A DNA stretch of 49,232 bases from an uncultured Eubacteriales bacterium (GTDB taxonomy: Bacteria > Bacillota > Clostridia > Lachnospirales > Lachnospiraceae): contig OMYS01000028.1 of assembly GCA_900315305.1 (NCBI GenBank), forward strand, positions 1 through 49,232, read 5' to 3'. Position 1 is the first letter of the stretch, and the number at the start of each line of letters is the position of its first letter. Below the pieces are notes generated by a model that saw nothing but the letters and a program-made list of their open reading frames with translations, had not been told where the DNA came from and searched no databases. Of the stretch, positions 36,642-45,630 are shown piece after piece. A program made the translations under genes and the position numbers.

Positions 36642-39341
36642 ATGCGCGCATATACAAAAGATATTTTCCGAAACATCAGTCACAGCAAAAAGCGGTTTCT
36701 TGCCATTGCTCTCATCACGCTCCTCGGCGTCATGATGTTTTCCGGCCTGCAGGCATCCTGCAATGACCTTGAAAAATCCGCGGATGCCTTTTTTGATGCA
36801 CAGCATTTGCATGATATTCAGATTCAGTCCACACTGGGGCTGACGGATGACGATATCACGGCGCTCCTTCAGGACAAGGATGTTGCCGCCGCAGCGGGAA
36901 TCCGCAGCGTCTCCGCGGACATAAAAAGCTCGGACAGCAAGACCGAAACACTTCTCAGTGACGCAGCGGTTACGACGCTGAATGATGCCGGTATAGACGC
37001 GCCATATTTGCTGAAGGGCAGTCTGCCCTCCGCGGCTGACGAGGCGCTTCTGACAGAAAAGACAGCAAAGAACAACGGCCTGTCAATCGGAGACAGCTTC
37101 ACCGTCTCTGCCACGGAGGATACGGACTCCTCTTCATCTTCCCCTGCGCTCTTGGTCACAAAATTCAAGGTCTGCGGCATTGTCACAGATCCAACAGATG
37201 TTGACAATCCCTTCGGGCAGGTTTCCTATCGCAGCTCCCAGAGCTCCAGTGATAAAGTTTTTGTCAAACCGAATGCTGTAAGCGGCAGTATCTACACCTC
37301 TGTCGTCATCGAGCTGAAGGACGCAAAGAGCTATAACTGCTACAGCGACGATTATGCAGATTACGTAAATGATGTGCAGACACGCATCGAGAATAAAATC
37401 CGTCCCTCCGCAGAAGAGCGCCGCACAGAAGAAGTCCGCGCAGACGCGCAGAAGACGCTGGACGACGAGATCAGTGCGTCTGAAGACGCGCTGAAAAAGC
37501 AGACGGAGGAAGCAGAAAAAAGCCTCAGCGCCGCAGGATCGCAGGCCGTTCCGAAGGAGCAGCTCCAGGCGCAGAAGGCCCAGCTTGAGCAGAAGCTCAA
37601 GGCTGCGCAGGATAAGATCGACGAGGAGAAGGCTGCGCAGCAGAAAAAGATCGATAAAATGGAGGGCGCGTCCTGGTATGTCATGAACCGGACTGCGCTT
37701 TCCGGGTGGTCCAATATACAGAGTGATGCCGATTCCATCGCCTCAATTGGCGTTGTATTTCCTGTTGTCTTCTTTGCCATCGCGATTCTCATCAGTCTCA
37801 CAACCGTTGCGCGCATGATTGATGAGGACAGAGGGCTTCTCGGCACGTACAAATCCCTCGGCTTTACGAACCAGGAGATTCAGCGGAAATATCTTCTTTA
37901 CGTGGGCATGGCAGGACTTGCCGGCAGCATCGGCGGGACCATACTGGCCTTCATTGCATTTCCATCCTTTTTGTTCACCGTATTCCGCATGATGTATCTG
38001 CTTCCCTCCTATTCGCTGTCAGTCATGCCGCTTCGCGCAGTCCTGGGTCCGGTCCTGTTCATGGGAGGCATACTGCTTACTACCGTCTATTCCTGTAACA
38101 AGGAGCTACGGCAGAGTGCGGCAGCCCTCATGCGGCCAAAGTCACCAAAGCCCGGCTCTCACGTCCTGCTCGAGCGGATCCGGCCGGTCTGGAGACGCAT
38201 GTCATTTCTCAGGAAGGTGACTGCCCGCAACCTCTTCCGCTACAAGAGCCGGATGCTGATGACAGTCCTCGGCATCGGCGGGTGTATGGCCCTGCTGATC
38301 TTCGGCTTTGCACTGCGGGACTCCGATGTCATCAGCCGATATACAAATGCAGCCATCACATCTGCAAAGCTGCAGACCTCAGACGGGGAAATCAGCGTCT
38401 CACTGGTCGTGTTCCCGGATGAGACGGATGCCAGTGAGTATGTCAATTTCGATAAACTCGAGGCATCGAATGCAGGCAGCATAGTCAGCGCGGATTCCGG
38501 AACCGACAGCACCGCCAGCGCGGGCACCAGCATAAGCAGCGCGGATTCCGGAACCGACAGCACCGCCAGCGCGGGCACCCGCGCAGACACCGGAAACCTG
38601 GAAACAGGCGACATCTATGTCACGCAGAATGCCGCGACTCTGCTGAATTTCTCCGCAGGTGACAAGGTCTCATGCCGCCTCCCGGACTTAAGCGAGGCAG
38701 ACCTCCCGGTCACCGCAGTAGTCCGCAATTACATCGGCAACTACATGTACATGAATGAGAGCACCTACAAGAGCTATTTCGGTGACCCCGGTTATAATGC
38801 CGTCCTCGCTTCCTTCAAGGACAGTGTCAGTACCAGTGCAAAGAAGGCTTTCGGTACAGATCTCAAGAACATGAGCGGCATATCGGCCGTCATGGTCACC
38901 TCTGAGCTGATGGAGCAGTCGGCCGACACGTTCCGGCTGATGAATGTCGTCGTGGCAATCATCATCGTAATGAGCGCCGCTCTTGCCTTCGTCGTCCTGT
39001 TCACCTTGCAGACCACCAACATATCAGAACGGGAGCGGGAGCTTGCGACCATCAAGGTTCTCGGCTTCTATGACAGGGAGGTGCATCAGTATATCAACCG
39101 GGAGACCTGGTTCCTGACCATTCTCGGCGTTCTGATCGGCCTGCCGCTCGGATGGCTGTTCGCGCAGACGATCTCCGTGATCCTACGGCTGCCTTCCATC
39201 AGCCTCAGCGTGTCCATCCATCCGGTCAGCTATCTCTATTCTGCCGTCCTCACCCTGCTGTTCGCTCTTCTGGTACAGCTGATCACAAATATTACGCTGA
39301 ATCGGATCGATCCGGCAACTGCCCTGAAAAGCGTTGAGTGA
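36642..39341 (+). CDS. FtsX-like ABC permease (MacB type) with large extracytoplasmic and coiled-coil regions
   Basis: An 899-residue protein from the ATG at 36642 (AAAGGAG 9 nt upstream). The N-terminal membrane anchor (ISHSKKRFLAIALITLLGVM) is followed by a MacB_PCD-like extracytoplasmic domain, a Lys/Gln/Glu-rich coiled coil (about 279-340), a first FtsX block of three helices (about 365-485), a second helix and extracytoplasmic domain (about 540-760), and a final FtsX block (about 765-899). The two-block arrangement is typical of Firmicute lipoprotein/peptide exporters. A 51-bp in-frame tandem repeat (38486-38580) encodes SADSGTDSTASAGT twice. With the upstream ATPase it forms an exporter, possibly for antimicrobial peptides. 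No adjacent two-component system is present. Confidence 0.9.
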   Translation: MRAYTKDIFRNISHSKKRFLAIALITLLGVMMFSGLQASCNDLEKSADAFFDAQHLHDIQIQSTLGLTDDDITALLQDKDVAAAAGIRSVSADIKSSDSKTETLLSDAAVTTLNDAGIDAPYLLKGSLPSAADEALLTEKTAKNNGLSIGDSFTVSATEDTDSSSSSPALLVTKFKVCGIVTDPTDVDNPFGQVSYRSSQSSSDKVFVKPNAVSGSIYTSVVIELKDAKSYNCYSDDYADYVNDVQTRIENKIRPSAEERRTEEVRADAQKTLDDEISASEDALKKQTEEAEKSLSAAGSQAVPKEQLQAQKAQLEQKLKAAQDKIDEEKAAQQKKIDKMEGASWYVMNRTALSGWSNIQSDADSIASIGVVFPVVFFAIAILISLTTVARMIDEDRGLLGTYKSLGFTNQEIQRKYLLYVGMAGLAGSIGGTILAFIAFPSFLFTVFRMMYLLPSYSLSVMPLRAVLGPVLFMGGILLTTVYSCNKELRQSAAALMRPKSPKPGSHVLLERIRPVWRRMSFLRKVTARNLFRYKSRMLMTVLGIGGCMALLIFGFALRDSDVISRYTNAAITSAKLQTSDGEISVSLVVFPDETDASEYVNFDKLEASNAGSIVSADSGTDSTASAGTSISSADSGTDSTASAGTRADTGNLETGDIYVTQNAATLLNFSAGDKVSCRLPDLSEADLPVTAVVRNYIGNYMYMNESTYKSYFGDPGYNAVLASFKDSVSTSAKKAFGTDLKNMSGISAVMVTSELMEQSADTFRLMNVVVAIIIVMSAALAFVVLFTLQTTNISERERELATIKVLGFYDREVHQYINRETWFLTILGVLIGLPLGWLFAQTISVILRLPSISLSVSIHPVSYLYSAVLTLLFALLVQLITNITLNRIDPATALKSVE

Positions 39342-39406
39342 AAATCTCACAGCAGCTGCAGTGTTGACCCGATATCCCCGTCAATGCATATAAAAGAGGT
39401 GCACTT

Positions 39407-39964
39407 ATGGCAGAATACGAACTGATTAAGGGTCGTCCGGCGGATCTGTCGGGACGGCTTGAGAAAGAGATCCGCTGTTATGATTTTCTGGATCGTCTGG
39501 GAATGGAATACTGGCATGTCGATCATCCGGATGCAGAAGCCTACACGATGGAGGCCTGCGAAAAAATCGATGCGATTCTCGACGCGCAGATCGTGAAAAA
39601 CCTCTTTCTCACAAATCGGCAGCACACGGACTACTATCTCCTGATGATGCCGGGAGAGAAGAAATTCAAGACGAAGGAGCTCCCTCCCCAGATCGGCTGC
39701 GCGAGACTTTCCTTCGGAAGCCCTGAGGAAATGGAGCAGTTCATCGACTGTGCGCCGGGCTCAGCCAGCGTACTCGGGCTCATGAATGATCCGGAAAACC
39801 GCGTGCGGCTTCTCGTCGACAAGAACCTTCTGTCCGGCGAGTTTATCGGCGCACATCCGTGCATCAATACGTCCAGCCTGAAGCTGCGCACAAGTGAGGT
39901 CTTCGGAGCATATCTTGAGGCCGTCCATCATGAGATGACCGTCGTGACACTGAAGGGGGAATGA
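39407..39964 (+). CDS. Prolyl-tRNA deacylase-associated (YbaK/ProX-like) protein
   Basis: A 185-residue protein of the YbaK/aminoacyl-tRNA deacylase fold. Segments: CYDFLDRLGMEYWHVDHPDA, AEAYTMEACEKIDAILDAQIVKNLFLTNRQ, YYLLMMPGEKKFKTKELPPQIG, SASVLGLMNDPENRVRLLVDKNLLSGEFIGAHPCINTSSLKL. It hydrolyses mis-acylated tRNA such as Ala-tRNA(Pro). It follows the ABC exporter by 65 bp with its own ribosome binding site (AAAGAGGTG); its job appears unrelated to the exporter. The 75-residue signature near the C-terminus (GAHPCxNT) is typical. Confidence 0.85.
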   Translation: MAEYELIKGRPADLSGRLEKEIRCYDFLDRLGMEYWHVDHPDAEAYTMEACEKIDAILDAQIVKNLFLTNRQHTDYYLLMMPGEKKFKTKELPPQIGCARLSFGSPEEMEQFIDCAPGSASVLGLMNDPENRVRLLVDKNLLSGEFIGAHPCINTSSLKLRTSEVFGAYLEAVHHEMTVVTLKGE

Positions 39965-40043
39965 TGAGTTTATCGGGTTATACTCCGATAAGCTCTTGAA
40001 AACTGGTTAAAATCTTGTATTATAAGCTCAGGAGGTGATGTCA

Positions 40044-41255
40044 ATGATCTATAGAAAGCTATATATGGACAAGATCATCCCATTCATTGATACCCCTTTT
40101 ATTAAGATTCTGACCGGTATCCGGCGAAGCGGAAAATCTACGATTCTGGCTATGATCAGGGACGAGTTAAGAAAGCGCGGTATAAAAGCTGAGCAGATTC
40201 TGTCCTATCGGTTTGACTCTCCTTTGTACGAGGACATCACGACGGCCAGAGATTTGTACAACGAGATCAAAAACCATCTATATCCGGATGGAAGAACCTA
40301 CATTTTTCTGGACGAAATTCAGGAAATCACTGGCTGGGAAAAAGCTGTCAATTCCTTCCTGCAGGACTTTAATGCTGACATTTATGTGACAGGTTCAAAC
40401 TCCAGAATGTTATCCTCTGAGATTTCCACTTATCTGACGGGACGGTATGTATCATTTCGGATTTATCCATTGACATTTGCAGAGTATCTGGACTTCAGGA
40501 CAAGCTATACAGCTCCTGGCGATCCGCATCAGGAATTTGCCCGGTACATCCGCTACGGGGGATTTCCGGCACTCCATCTCCGGGATTACACACCGGAAGA
40601 GGCTTATACCGTTGTCTATGATATTTATAATTCGACTATCTTTACGGATATCGTAAAGCGAAATCAGATACGGAAAGTCGATCAGCTGGAACGAATTGTG
40701 AAGTATGTCTTTGACAACGTCGGACAGACCTTCTCTGCTTCATCGATATCCCGGTATATGAAAAGTCAGGGAAGGAGTCTTGATACAGAGACGGTCTACA
40801 ATTATCTGGACAAGCTTGAGAGGGCCTTCATTATCGACCGCTGCTCACGATATGACATCCGCGGCAGAGAAATTCTGAAGACGCAGGAAAAATTTTATCT
40901 GGCGGATCCTGCGCTCAGGTATGCTGTTCTCGGATATGATCCGAACTATGTGCCTGCTATGATGGAAAATGTAGTCTACCTGGAACTGGTCAGCCGCGGT
41001 TACCGGGTCTATGTTGGAAAGCTTGATACGGCGGAGATCGATTTTGTGGCTGTCAAGCAGGACAAAAAAGTCTATATCCAGGTGACCTACCAGATCAACA
41101 ATCCGGAGACACAGAAGAGAGAATATGACCGTCTGCTGAGCATAAATGATAATTATCCCAAATACGTTGTCCGCATGGACGACTTCGCCGAAGGAAATTA
41201 CGAGGGAATCCTGACGAGACACATCGCAGATTTTCTGCTGGCCAGCGACTACTAA
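40044..41255 (+). CDS. AAA_14/DUF4143 ATPase
   Basis: A 403-residue protein; the ATG at 40044 is preferred because AGGAGG lies 8 nt upstream. Walker A GIRRSGKST (about 26-34), Walker B TYIFLDEIQEI (about 86-96), then the sensor region DIYVTGSNSRMLSSEISTYLTGRYVSFRIYPLTFAEY. The C-terminal DUF4143 part has a nuclease-like core (EIDFVAVKQDKKVYIQVTYQ, D and Q-x-T in place of E-x-K, about 335-354). This is a common single-gene family of unresolved function. The second restriction-fold residue is unusual compared with the E-x-K motif of the DUF234 gene at 17615. Confidence 0.88.
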   Translation: MIYRKLYMDKIIPFIDTPFIKILTGIRRSGKSTILAMIRDELRKRGIKAEQILSYRFDSPLYEDITTARDLYNEIKNHLYPDGRTYIFLDEIQEITGWEKAVNSFLQDFNADIYVTGSNSRMLSSEISTYLTGRYVSFRIYPLTFAEYLDFRTSYTAPGDPHQEFARYIRYGGFPALHLRDYTPEEAYTVVYDIYNSTIFTDIVKRNQIRKVDQLERIVKYVFDNVGQTFSASSISRYMKSQGRSLDTETVYNYLDKLERAFIIDRCSRYDIRGREILKTQEKFYLADPALRYAVLGYDPNYVPAMMENVVYLELVSRGYRVYVGKLDTAEIDFVAVKQDKKVYIQVTYQINNPETQKREYDRLLSINDNYPKYVVRMDDFAEGNYEGILTRHIADFLLASDY

Positions 41256-41358
41256 CCAGATCCGCCTTGACGCAGGTCCTGTCGGTATGCTAAATTAAAT
41301 TCAAATAAATATAAAACCCCGGTCGTCCGGGATTGTGGATTTTTCAGTCATACTTTTC

Positions 41359-41395
41359 GCCACAGAACTTCCAGTCAAGTTCTGTGGCATTTTTT
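41359..41395 (+). terminator. Intrinsic terminator inside the MATE gene leader (possible attenuator)
   Basis: GCCACAGAACTT-CCAGTC-AAGTTCTGTGGC (41359-41388) is a perfect 12-bp stem, followed by a T6 tract (41390-41395), 5-10 nt before the MATE ribosome binding site. It either ends the transcript from 40044 or acts as a conditional terminator for the pump gene. Confidence 0.75.
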
Positions 41396-41407
41396 GTGAG
41401 GTAAATG

Positions 41408-42745
41408 ATGGACCAGAGTTTCATGAAGACAAAGAAGATATTCCCGCTCGTCCTGTCAATGGCACTGCCGATGGCGCTGTCGATGCTTGTCAACTCGCTC
41501 TACAACATCGTGGACAGCTTCTTTATATCCCAGATCAGCGAGAAGGCGATGACCGCTCTGTCGCTGATCTTCCCGCTGCAGAACACAACCATCGCCGTCA
41601 GCGTCGGTCTCGGCATCGGCGTCAATGCGGCAGTGGCCTTCTTCCTCGGATCGGGTGACCGGGAGACGGCGGACAAAGCGGCGTCGCTCGGGCTTGTGCT
41701 GACGCTCATGCACACGCTGATTCTCATGGCGGTTCTGCTTCCGATCAACCGCTGGTTTCTCGAGCAGTTCACAAAGGACCCGGAGGTGTTAAACTATGGC
41801 GTCCGCTACGGACGAATCATTTTCAGCACGGTCATCGTCGGACAGGTCGGTATCATCTATGAGAAGCTCTTTCAGGCAGTCGGACAAATGCGGATCTCGA
41901 TGATCGCCATGATGGCAGGCTGCATCACGAACATCATTCTCGATCCGATCATGATCTTCGGTATCGGCTTCTGCCCGGAAATGGGCATCGACGGCGCGGC
42001 CATCGCGACCGTCATCGGCCAGGCAGTGACGCTTATCATTTACTATGTCTGCTACGCGAAGGGAATGCTCGGCGTGCGCGCCAATGTCTTTCTCGGCTTA
42101 AGGAGCACGAAGCTCACCGGCCGGATCTATCAGGTCGGCATTCCGGCGATGCTGAGCAACCTGCTGCCGTCCCTCATGATCACCGTGATGAACGCGATTC
42201 TCGCCGCCTTCTCGGCGACAAGCGTACTGATCCTCGGCATCTATTACAAGCTGCAGACGTTCATTTATCTCTCCGCGAACGGAATCGTCCAGGGCATCCG
42301 GCCGCTCGTCGCCTACAACTTCGGGGCCGGCGAGCCGCGCCGTGTCCGGGCAATCGCGCGGACGGCGCTCGCCATGACGAGCTTTGTCATGGCCGTTGGC
42401 ACGCTTCTCTGCCTCGTCTGCCCGGCGCAGCTCATCGGCATGTTCACGACGCGCGCGGAGACAGTCCGGGAGGGTGCCGCGGCGCTCCGGATCATCTCCG
42501 CAGGCTTCATCATTTCCGGCGTGTCGGTCACGGTGTGCGGCGTTCTCGAGGGACTCGGCTACGGCGCCAGGTCCTTTGTCATCAACATGCTGCGCTATGT
42601 CGTGCTGATCCTGCCGCTTGCCTTTCTGCTGAGCCGTATATTCGGCACCGCCGGCGTTTGGAACGCATTCTGGATCACAGAGACAGCGGCCGCTGTAATT
42701 TCATTTATTGTTTACAAAAGGACGATGCACGGTATGGTAAAATAA
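41408..42745 (+). CDS. MATE-family multidrug/organic cation efflux transporter
   Basis: A 445-residue transporter with 12 helices. It begins MDQSFMKTKKIFPLVLSMAL PMALS; the ATG at 41408 has GAGG 6 nt upstream (41405 is the alternative). MATE-type segments: LPMALSMLVNSLYNIVDSFFISQIS (first helix), AAIATVIGQAVTLIIYYV and NGIVQGIRPLVAYNFGAGEPRRV (the second-half signature). It exports drugs or metabolites by Na+/H+ antiport. It begins directly after the terminator at 41359-41395 and is followed by DUF2200 after 18 bp. Confidence 0.93.
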   Translation: MDQSFMKTKKIFPLVLSMALPMALSMLVNSLYNIVDSFFISQISEKAMTALSLIFPLQNTTIAVSVGLGIGVNAAVAFFLGSGDRETADKAASLGLVLTLMHTLILMAVLLPINRWFLEQFTKDPEVLNYGVRYGRIIFSTVIVGQVGIIYEKLFQAVGQMRISMIAMMAGCITNIILDPIMIFGIGFCPEMGIDGAAIATVIGQAVTLIIYYVCYAKGMLGVRANVFLGLRSTKLTGRIYQVGIPAMLSNLLPSLMITVMNAILAAFSATSVLILGIYYKLQTFIYLSANGIVQGIRPLVAYNFGAGEPRRVRAIARTALAMTSFVMAVGTLLCLVCPAQLIGMFTTRAETVREGAAALRIISAGFIISGVSVTVCGVLEGLGYGARSFVINMLRYVVLILPLAFLLSRIFGTAGVWNAFWITETAAAVISFIVYKRTMHGMVK

Positions 42746-42763
42746 ATGCGGAGGGTGACACCT

Positions 42764-43111
42764 ATGGCAAATGAAAAGGTCCTGAATATGAATTTCAGCA
42801 AGGTATATAACGCGCTCGTCGCAAAGGCGGAGCGGAAGGGACATACGAGAGAGGAAGTCGATGAGCTCACATCATGGCTCACCGGCTACACGCCGGACGA
42901 CATCGACGATCTCGAGGACCAGCCGATTACCTACGGCGATTTCTTCCGGAACGCGCCGCACATGAACAGCCGTCGCTATCTGATCACCGGAAGAATCTGC
43001 GGCGAGCGGATCGAGGAGATCGAGGATCCGACCATGCAGGATGTCCGGCGGCTCGACAAGCTTGTCGAGGAGCTGGTCAGAGGAAAACCGATCAATGAAA
43101 TTCTGCGATAA
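42764..43111 (+). CDS. DUF2200 family protein
   Basis: A 115-residue protein; the ATG at 42764 has GGAGGG 8 nt upstream. The conserved DUF2200 body is NMNFSKVYNALVAKAERKGH, WLTGYTPDDIDDLEDQPITYGDFF, APHMNSRRYLITGRICGERIEEIEDPTMQDVRRLDKLVEELVRGKPINEIL. A small cytosolic protein of unknown function. Probably co-transcribed with the MATE pump. Confidence 0.85.
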   Translation: MANEKVLNMNFSKVYNALVAKAERKGHTREEVDELTSWLTGYTPDDIDDLEDQPITYGDFFRNAPHMNSRRYLITGRICGERIEEIEDPTMQDVRRLDKLVEELVRGKPINEILR

Positions 43112-43126
43112 TAAGCTCACTTGAAA

Positions 43127-43168
43127 AAGAGGCGTGTGAAAAACCTTTGTTTTTCACACGCCCTTTTT
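43127..43168. terminator. Bidirectional terminator between DUF2200 and FakA-C genes
   Basis: GGGCGTGTGAAAAACC and its complement around TTTG form a stem of at least 12 bp, with A runs on the left and TTTTTT on the right, serving both convergent genes. Confidence 0.9.
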
Positions 43169-43170
43169 TA

Positions 43171-43464
43171 TCAGCCCTTCTTTCCGTTCGCCTGGCGGAT
43201 CATATCCTCGACAACGATATCATAGATCTCTCCGACTGTGCTGCAGTACTCAAGGATTTTCCACGGCTCATTTGTATGGAAATGAATCTTGATCAGGTCC
43301 TCATCGCCGACAGCGATGAGGCAGTTGCCCTCAAAATGCTCCGTGATATAGTCGTTGATCTCATCCTCATCGAGATCCTTGTCACGCCTGTCGATCAGGA
43401 GCTGCGTGTCATAGCGGTACGCAAACGGATCATCTTCCGCATCGATATCTGTGAAGTCTGCCAT
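43171..43464 (-). CDS. Stand-alone FakA/YloV C-terminal-like domain protein
   Basis: A 97-residue protein. YRYDTQLLIDRRDKDLDEDE, then ITEHFEGNCLIAVGDEDLIKIHFHTNEPWKILEYCSTVGEIYDIVVEDMIRQA, matches the C-terminal domain of fatty-acid kinase FakA/YloV (GDSLVVVGD-x-x-x-KVHVHT-x-x-P). The kinase (DhaL-like) and DegV-binding parts are missing, so it is not a kinase on its own. Similar short proteins are annotated kinase to dihydroxyacetone kinase in Clostridia. GGTAGG precedes the ATG. It may bind fatty-acid-binding (DegV) proteins. Confidence 0.7.
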   Translation of the reverse strand: MADFTDIDAEDDPFAYRYDTQLLIDRRDKDLDEDEINDYITEHFEGNCLIAVGDEDLIKIHFHTNEPWKILEYCSTVGEIYDIVVEDMIRQANGKKG

Positions 43465-43631
43465 AGTTCCTACCTCTCATCTGATTTTTCGTACGATGTT
43501 TCCGGGCCATACCGCCTCACTTATCCATCATGGATCCAGACGCGCAGCAAGCTTCAGCTTACAGAAGCTGCCGCATCTGCTATGTCATTCCGGACATACG
43601 GAGGCAGTTCAAGCCCTCTCACTACTCAGAC

Positions 43632-43660
43632 ATCATACCATATTCCACATGAAAATGAAA
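43632..43660 (-). promoter_or_regulatory. Promoter of the FakA-C-like gene
   Basis: On the minus strand TTTCAT (43655-43660) and the extended -10 TGGTATGAT (TATGAT at 43632-43637) are spaced 17 bp. The predicted transcript has a leader of about 160 nt, containing an AGCTTC-N9-GAAGCT hairpin. Confidence 0.5.
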
Positions 43661-43720
43661 TCCGGCAGGAAATTCCGGCAGGGCAAATTATCACCGTGAA
43701 AATTTCGTCTGCCGCATGCG

Positions 43721-44215
43721 TTACTCAACCACATGGATCCGGCTCTCGTCGAAGCGGTCCTGCTGCGTTCTCGTCTGCGCCGGATAGCCGAGCGCGAAGA
43801 TGCCGAATGCCCGCTGTCCCTCCGGGATTCCAACCGTCTTTTCGACATATGTCATGCGGTCCTCAAGCGGCGCGATGCCGAGCCACACGCCGCCGAGTCC
43901 CAGCGCGTCCGTCTCAATCCACATATTCTCCATGCAGATCGAGAGATCAATCTGCGCGTACTCCGGCATGAGGCACTTTTCACGGTACGCGGTGACGATC
44001 GCGACCGGCGCATTCGCGACAGGGCCGGCGTACGGGCTTGCCTTCGCGAGATTCCCCAACATCTCCTTATTTTTCACGACATAAAATTCCCACGGCTGCT
44101 GATTGCCCGCAGACGGCGCCTGCATGGACGCGCGCAGAATCTCGCGGATCTTCGCGTCCTCGACCTCGCGCGGCTCAAACTTGCGGATACTGACTCTTCT
44201 GAATAAATCCTCCAT
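43721..44215 (-). CDS. Nitroreductase family protein
   Basis: A 164-residue FMN oxidoreductase; the ATG at 44215 has AAGGAGG about 12 nt upstream. VSIRKFEPREV at the N-terminus (R-x-S-x-R-x-F pattern), ASMQAPSAGNQQPWEFYVV (FMN-binding A-P-S-A-G-N-x-Q-P-W), and DALGLGGVWLGIAP followed by FGIFALGYPAQTRTQQDRFDESRIH are diagnostic. It reduces nitroaromatics or quinones, or serves as a flavin reductase, with NAD(P)H. Single gene. Confidence 0.93.
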   Translation of the reverse strand: MEDLFRRVSIRKFEPREVEDAKIREILRASMQAPSAGNQQPWEFYVVKNKEMLGNLAKASPYAGPVANAPVAIVTAYREKCLMPEYAQIDLSICMENMWIETDALGLGGVWLGIAPLEDRMTYVEKTVGIPEGQRAFGIFALGYPAQTRTQQDRFDESRIHVVE

Positions 44216-44396
44216 AGAAATAGAAGCCTCCTTACTGTATTCCGGCTGCGAACGTCCCGGGATATGCCGGCAAGACACATCCGGCCGGAACTCACGCTTC
44301 TACTATAGCACTCGCTCACAGCTCCCGTAAGTACACACTTTTCTGAAACTTAGTATGTCAGACAACCCGGAGGTTCATGCCTCCAGAAGATTTCCA

Positions 44397-45449
44397 TCAC
44401 CAGATCCCCAAAACACGCTGCATCAGGAGGCTGACAGCCGTAATTCCCACCCAGCAGACTGCTCCGAGCAGAATCGGCTTCCCGCCGTTCCGGATCAGTT
44501 TAATGACATTGCTGTTCAGACCAATCGCCGCCATGGCCATGATAATGCAGAATTTTGACAGCTCCTTTAACGGAGTAAATGCAGAGACCGGAATCCCGGC
44601 ATTCACCGCCACCGTTGTGATCACCGCTGCCAGCACAAAATAAAGAATGAACATCGGAAACGCCCTGCGAAGGCTGAACCCGCTCGCATGTGTTCCTTCC
44701 TTCTCTGCCCTTCTGGCCCGGATCAGACTCAGGACAAGTGTAATCGGGATGATTGCCAGTGTCCTGGTGAGCTTTACCGTCACAGCCTTATCCAGGGTCT
44801 CGCTTCCCAGATTCCACATGCTGTCCCATGTAGATGCAGTCGCCGTCACCGATGATGTATCATTGACAGCCGTCCCGGCAAAAATTCCGAAGGCATTTCC
44901 GCTTGTCGTATCAAATCCAATGGCATGGCCGAATATCGGAAAAAAGATGGCTGCCAGCACATTGAAAAAGAAAATGACCGAGATTGCCTGGGCAACCTCA
45001 TCATCGTCGGCATCAATCACCGGCGCAGTGGCTGCAATCGCCGAACCGCCGCAGATCGAGGAGCCAACTCCGATCAGTGTTGAAATATTTCCCGGGATAT
45101 GCATCCATCTGTGCAGGAGCCATGCAAGGACCAGCGATGTGCTGATTGTGCAGACAATAATCGGCAATGACTGTTTGCCGGTCTCGAAAATCACACCGAG
45201 GTTCATTCCGAATCCCAGCAGCACCACGGCTGCCTGAAGAATGTGCTTTGATGTAAAGCGGATTCCTTCTGCCGCTTTCCCCTTATCATTCCAGAAGAGC
45301 GCGATGATCATTCCAATCAGAATGGAAATGACAGCCCCTCCGACAACCGGAAAAACCTTTCCAAGAAACCAGGCCGGAATGGAAATGGCAAGACAGACCA
45401 GAATTCCGGGACCGTATGTTTTGAGCAGATTTTCGTTCGATTCCTCCAT
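44397..45449 (-). CDS. yeiH: YeiH-family (UPF0324) putative sulfate/small-anion exporter
   Basis: A 350-residue membrane protein with about ten helices. [40 protein letters not shown] and [18 protein letters not shown] are the conserved YeiH signatures. Predicted to export sulfite/sulfate-like anions. The LysR gene at 45631 is divergent (181 bp apart), matching the YeiE-YeiH arrangement of many bacteria. GGAGAC lies before the ATG. Single gene. Confidence 0.9.
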   Translation of the reverse strand: MEESNENLLKTYGPGILVCLAISIPAWFLGKVFPVVGGAVISILIGMIIALFWNDKGKAAEGIRFTSKHILQAAVVLLGFGMNLGVIFETGKQSLPIIVCTISTSLVLAWLLHRWMHIPGNISTLIGVGSSICGGSAIAATAPVIDADDDEVAQAISVIFFFNVLAAIFFPIFGHAIGFDTTSGNAFGIFAGTAVNDTSSVTATASTWDSMWNLGSETLDKAVTVKLTRTLAIIPITLVLSLIRARRAEKEGTHASGFSLRRAFPMFILYFVLAAVITTVAVNAGIPVSAFTPLKELSKFCIIMAMAAIGLNSNVIKLIRNGGKPILLGAVCWVGITAVSLLMQRVLGIW

Positions 45450-45630
45450 AGCATGTGTCTCCTTTGACTCACTTGTTTTTCATTTCCTGATTGACTATAC
45501 TGGTGCTGATCCCATATGTAAAATTATGTATTTTTATTTTTCAATAAATTATTTTTATCGTTTTATCTGTGCCGACCCTATCACCTGAAAGCACAATTAT
45601 ACCGATATACGACTCTATGGAGGAATACAC
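45450..45630. promoter_or_regulatory. Divergent yeiH/LysR regulatory region
   Basis: AT-rich sequence from about 45519 to 45560 with interspersed ATTTTTAT and ATAAATTAT elements holds probable LysR sites, including an imperfect ATAAA-N5-TTTAT pair. No strict T-N11-A palindrome is outstanding. Confidence 0.35.
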
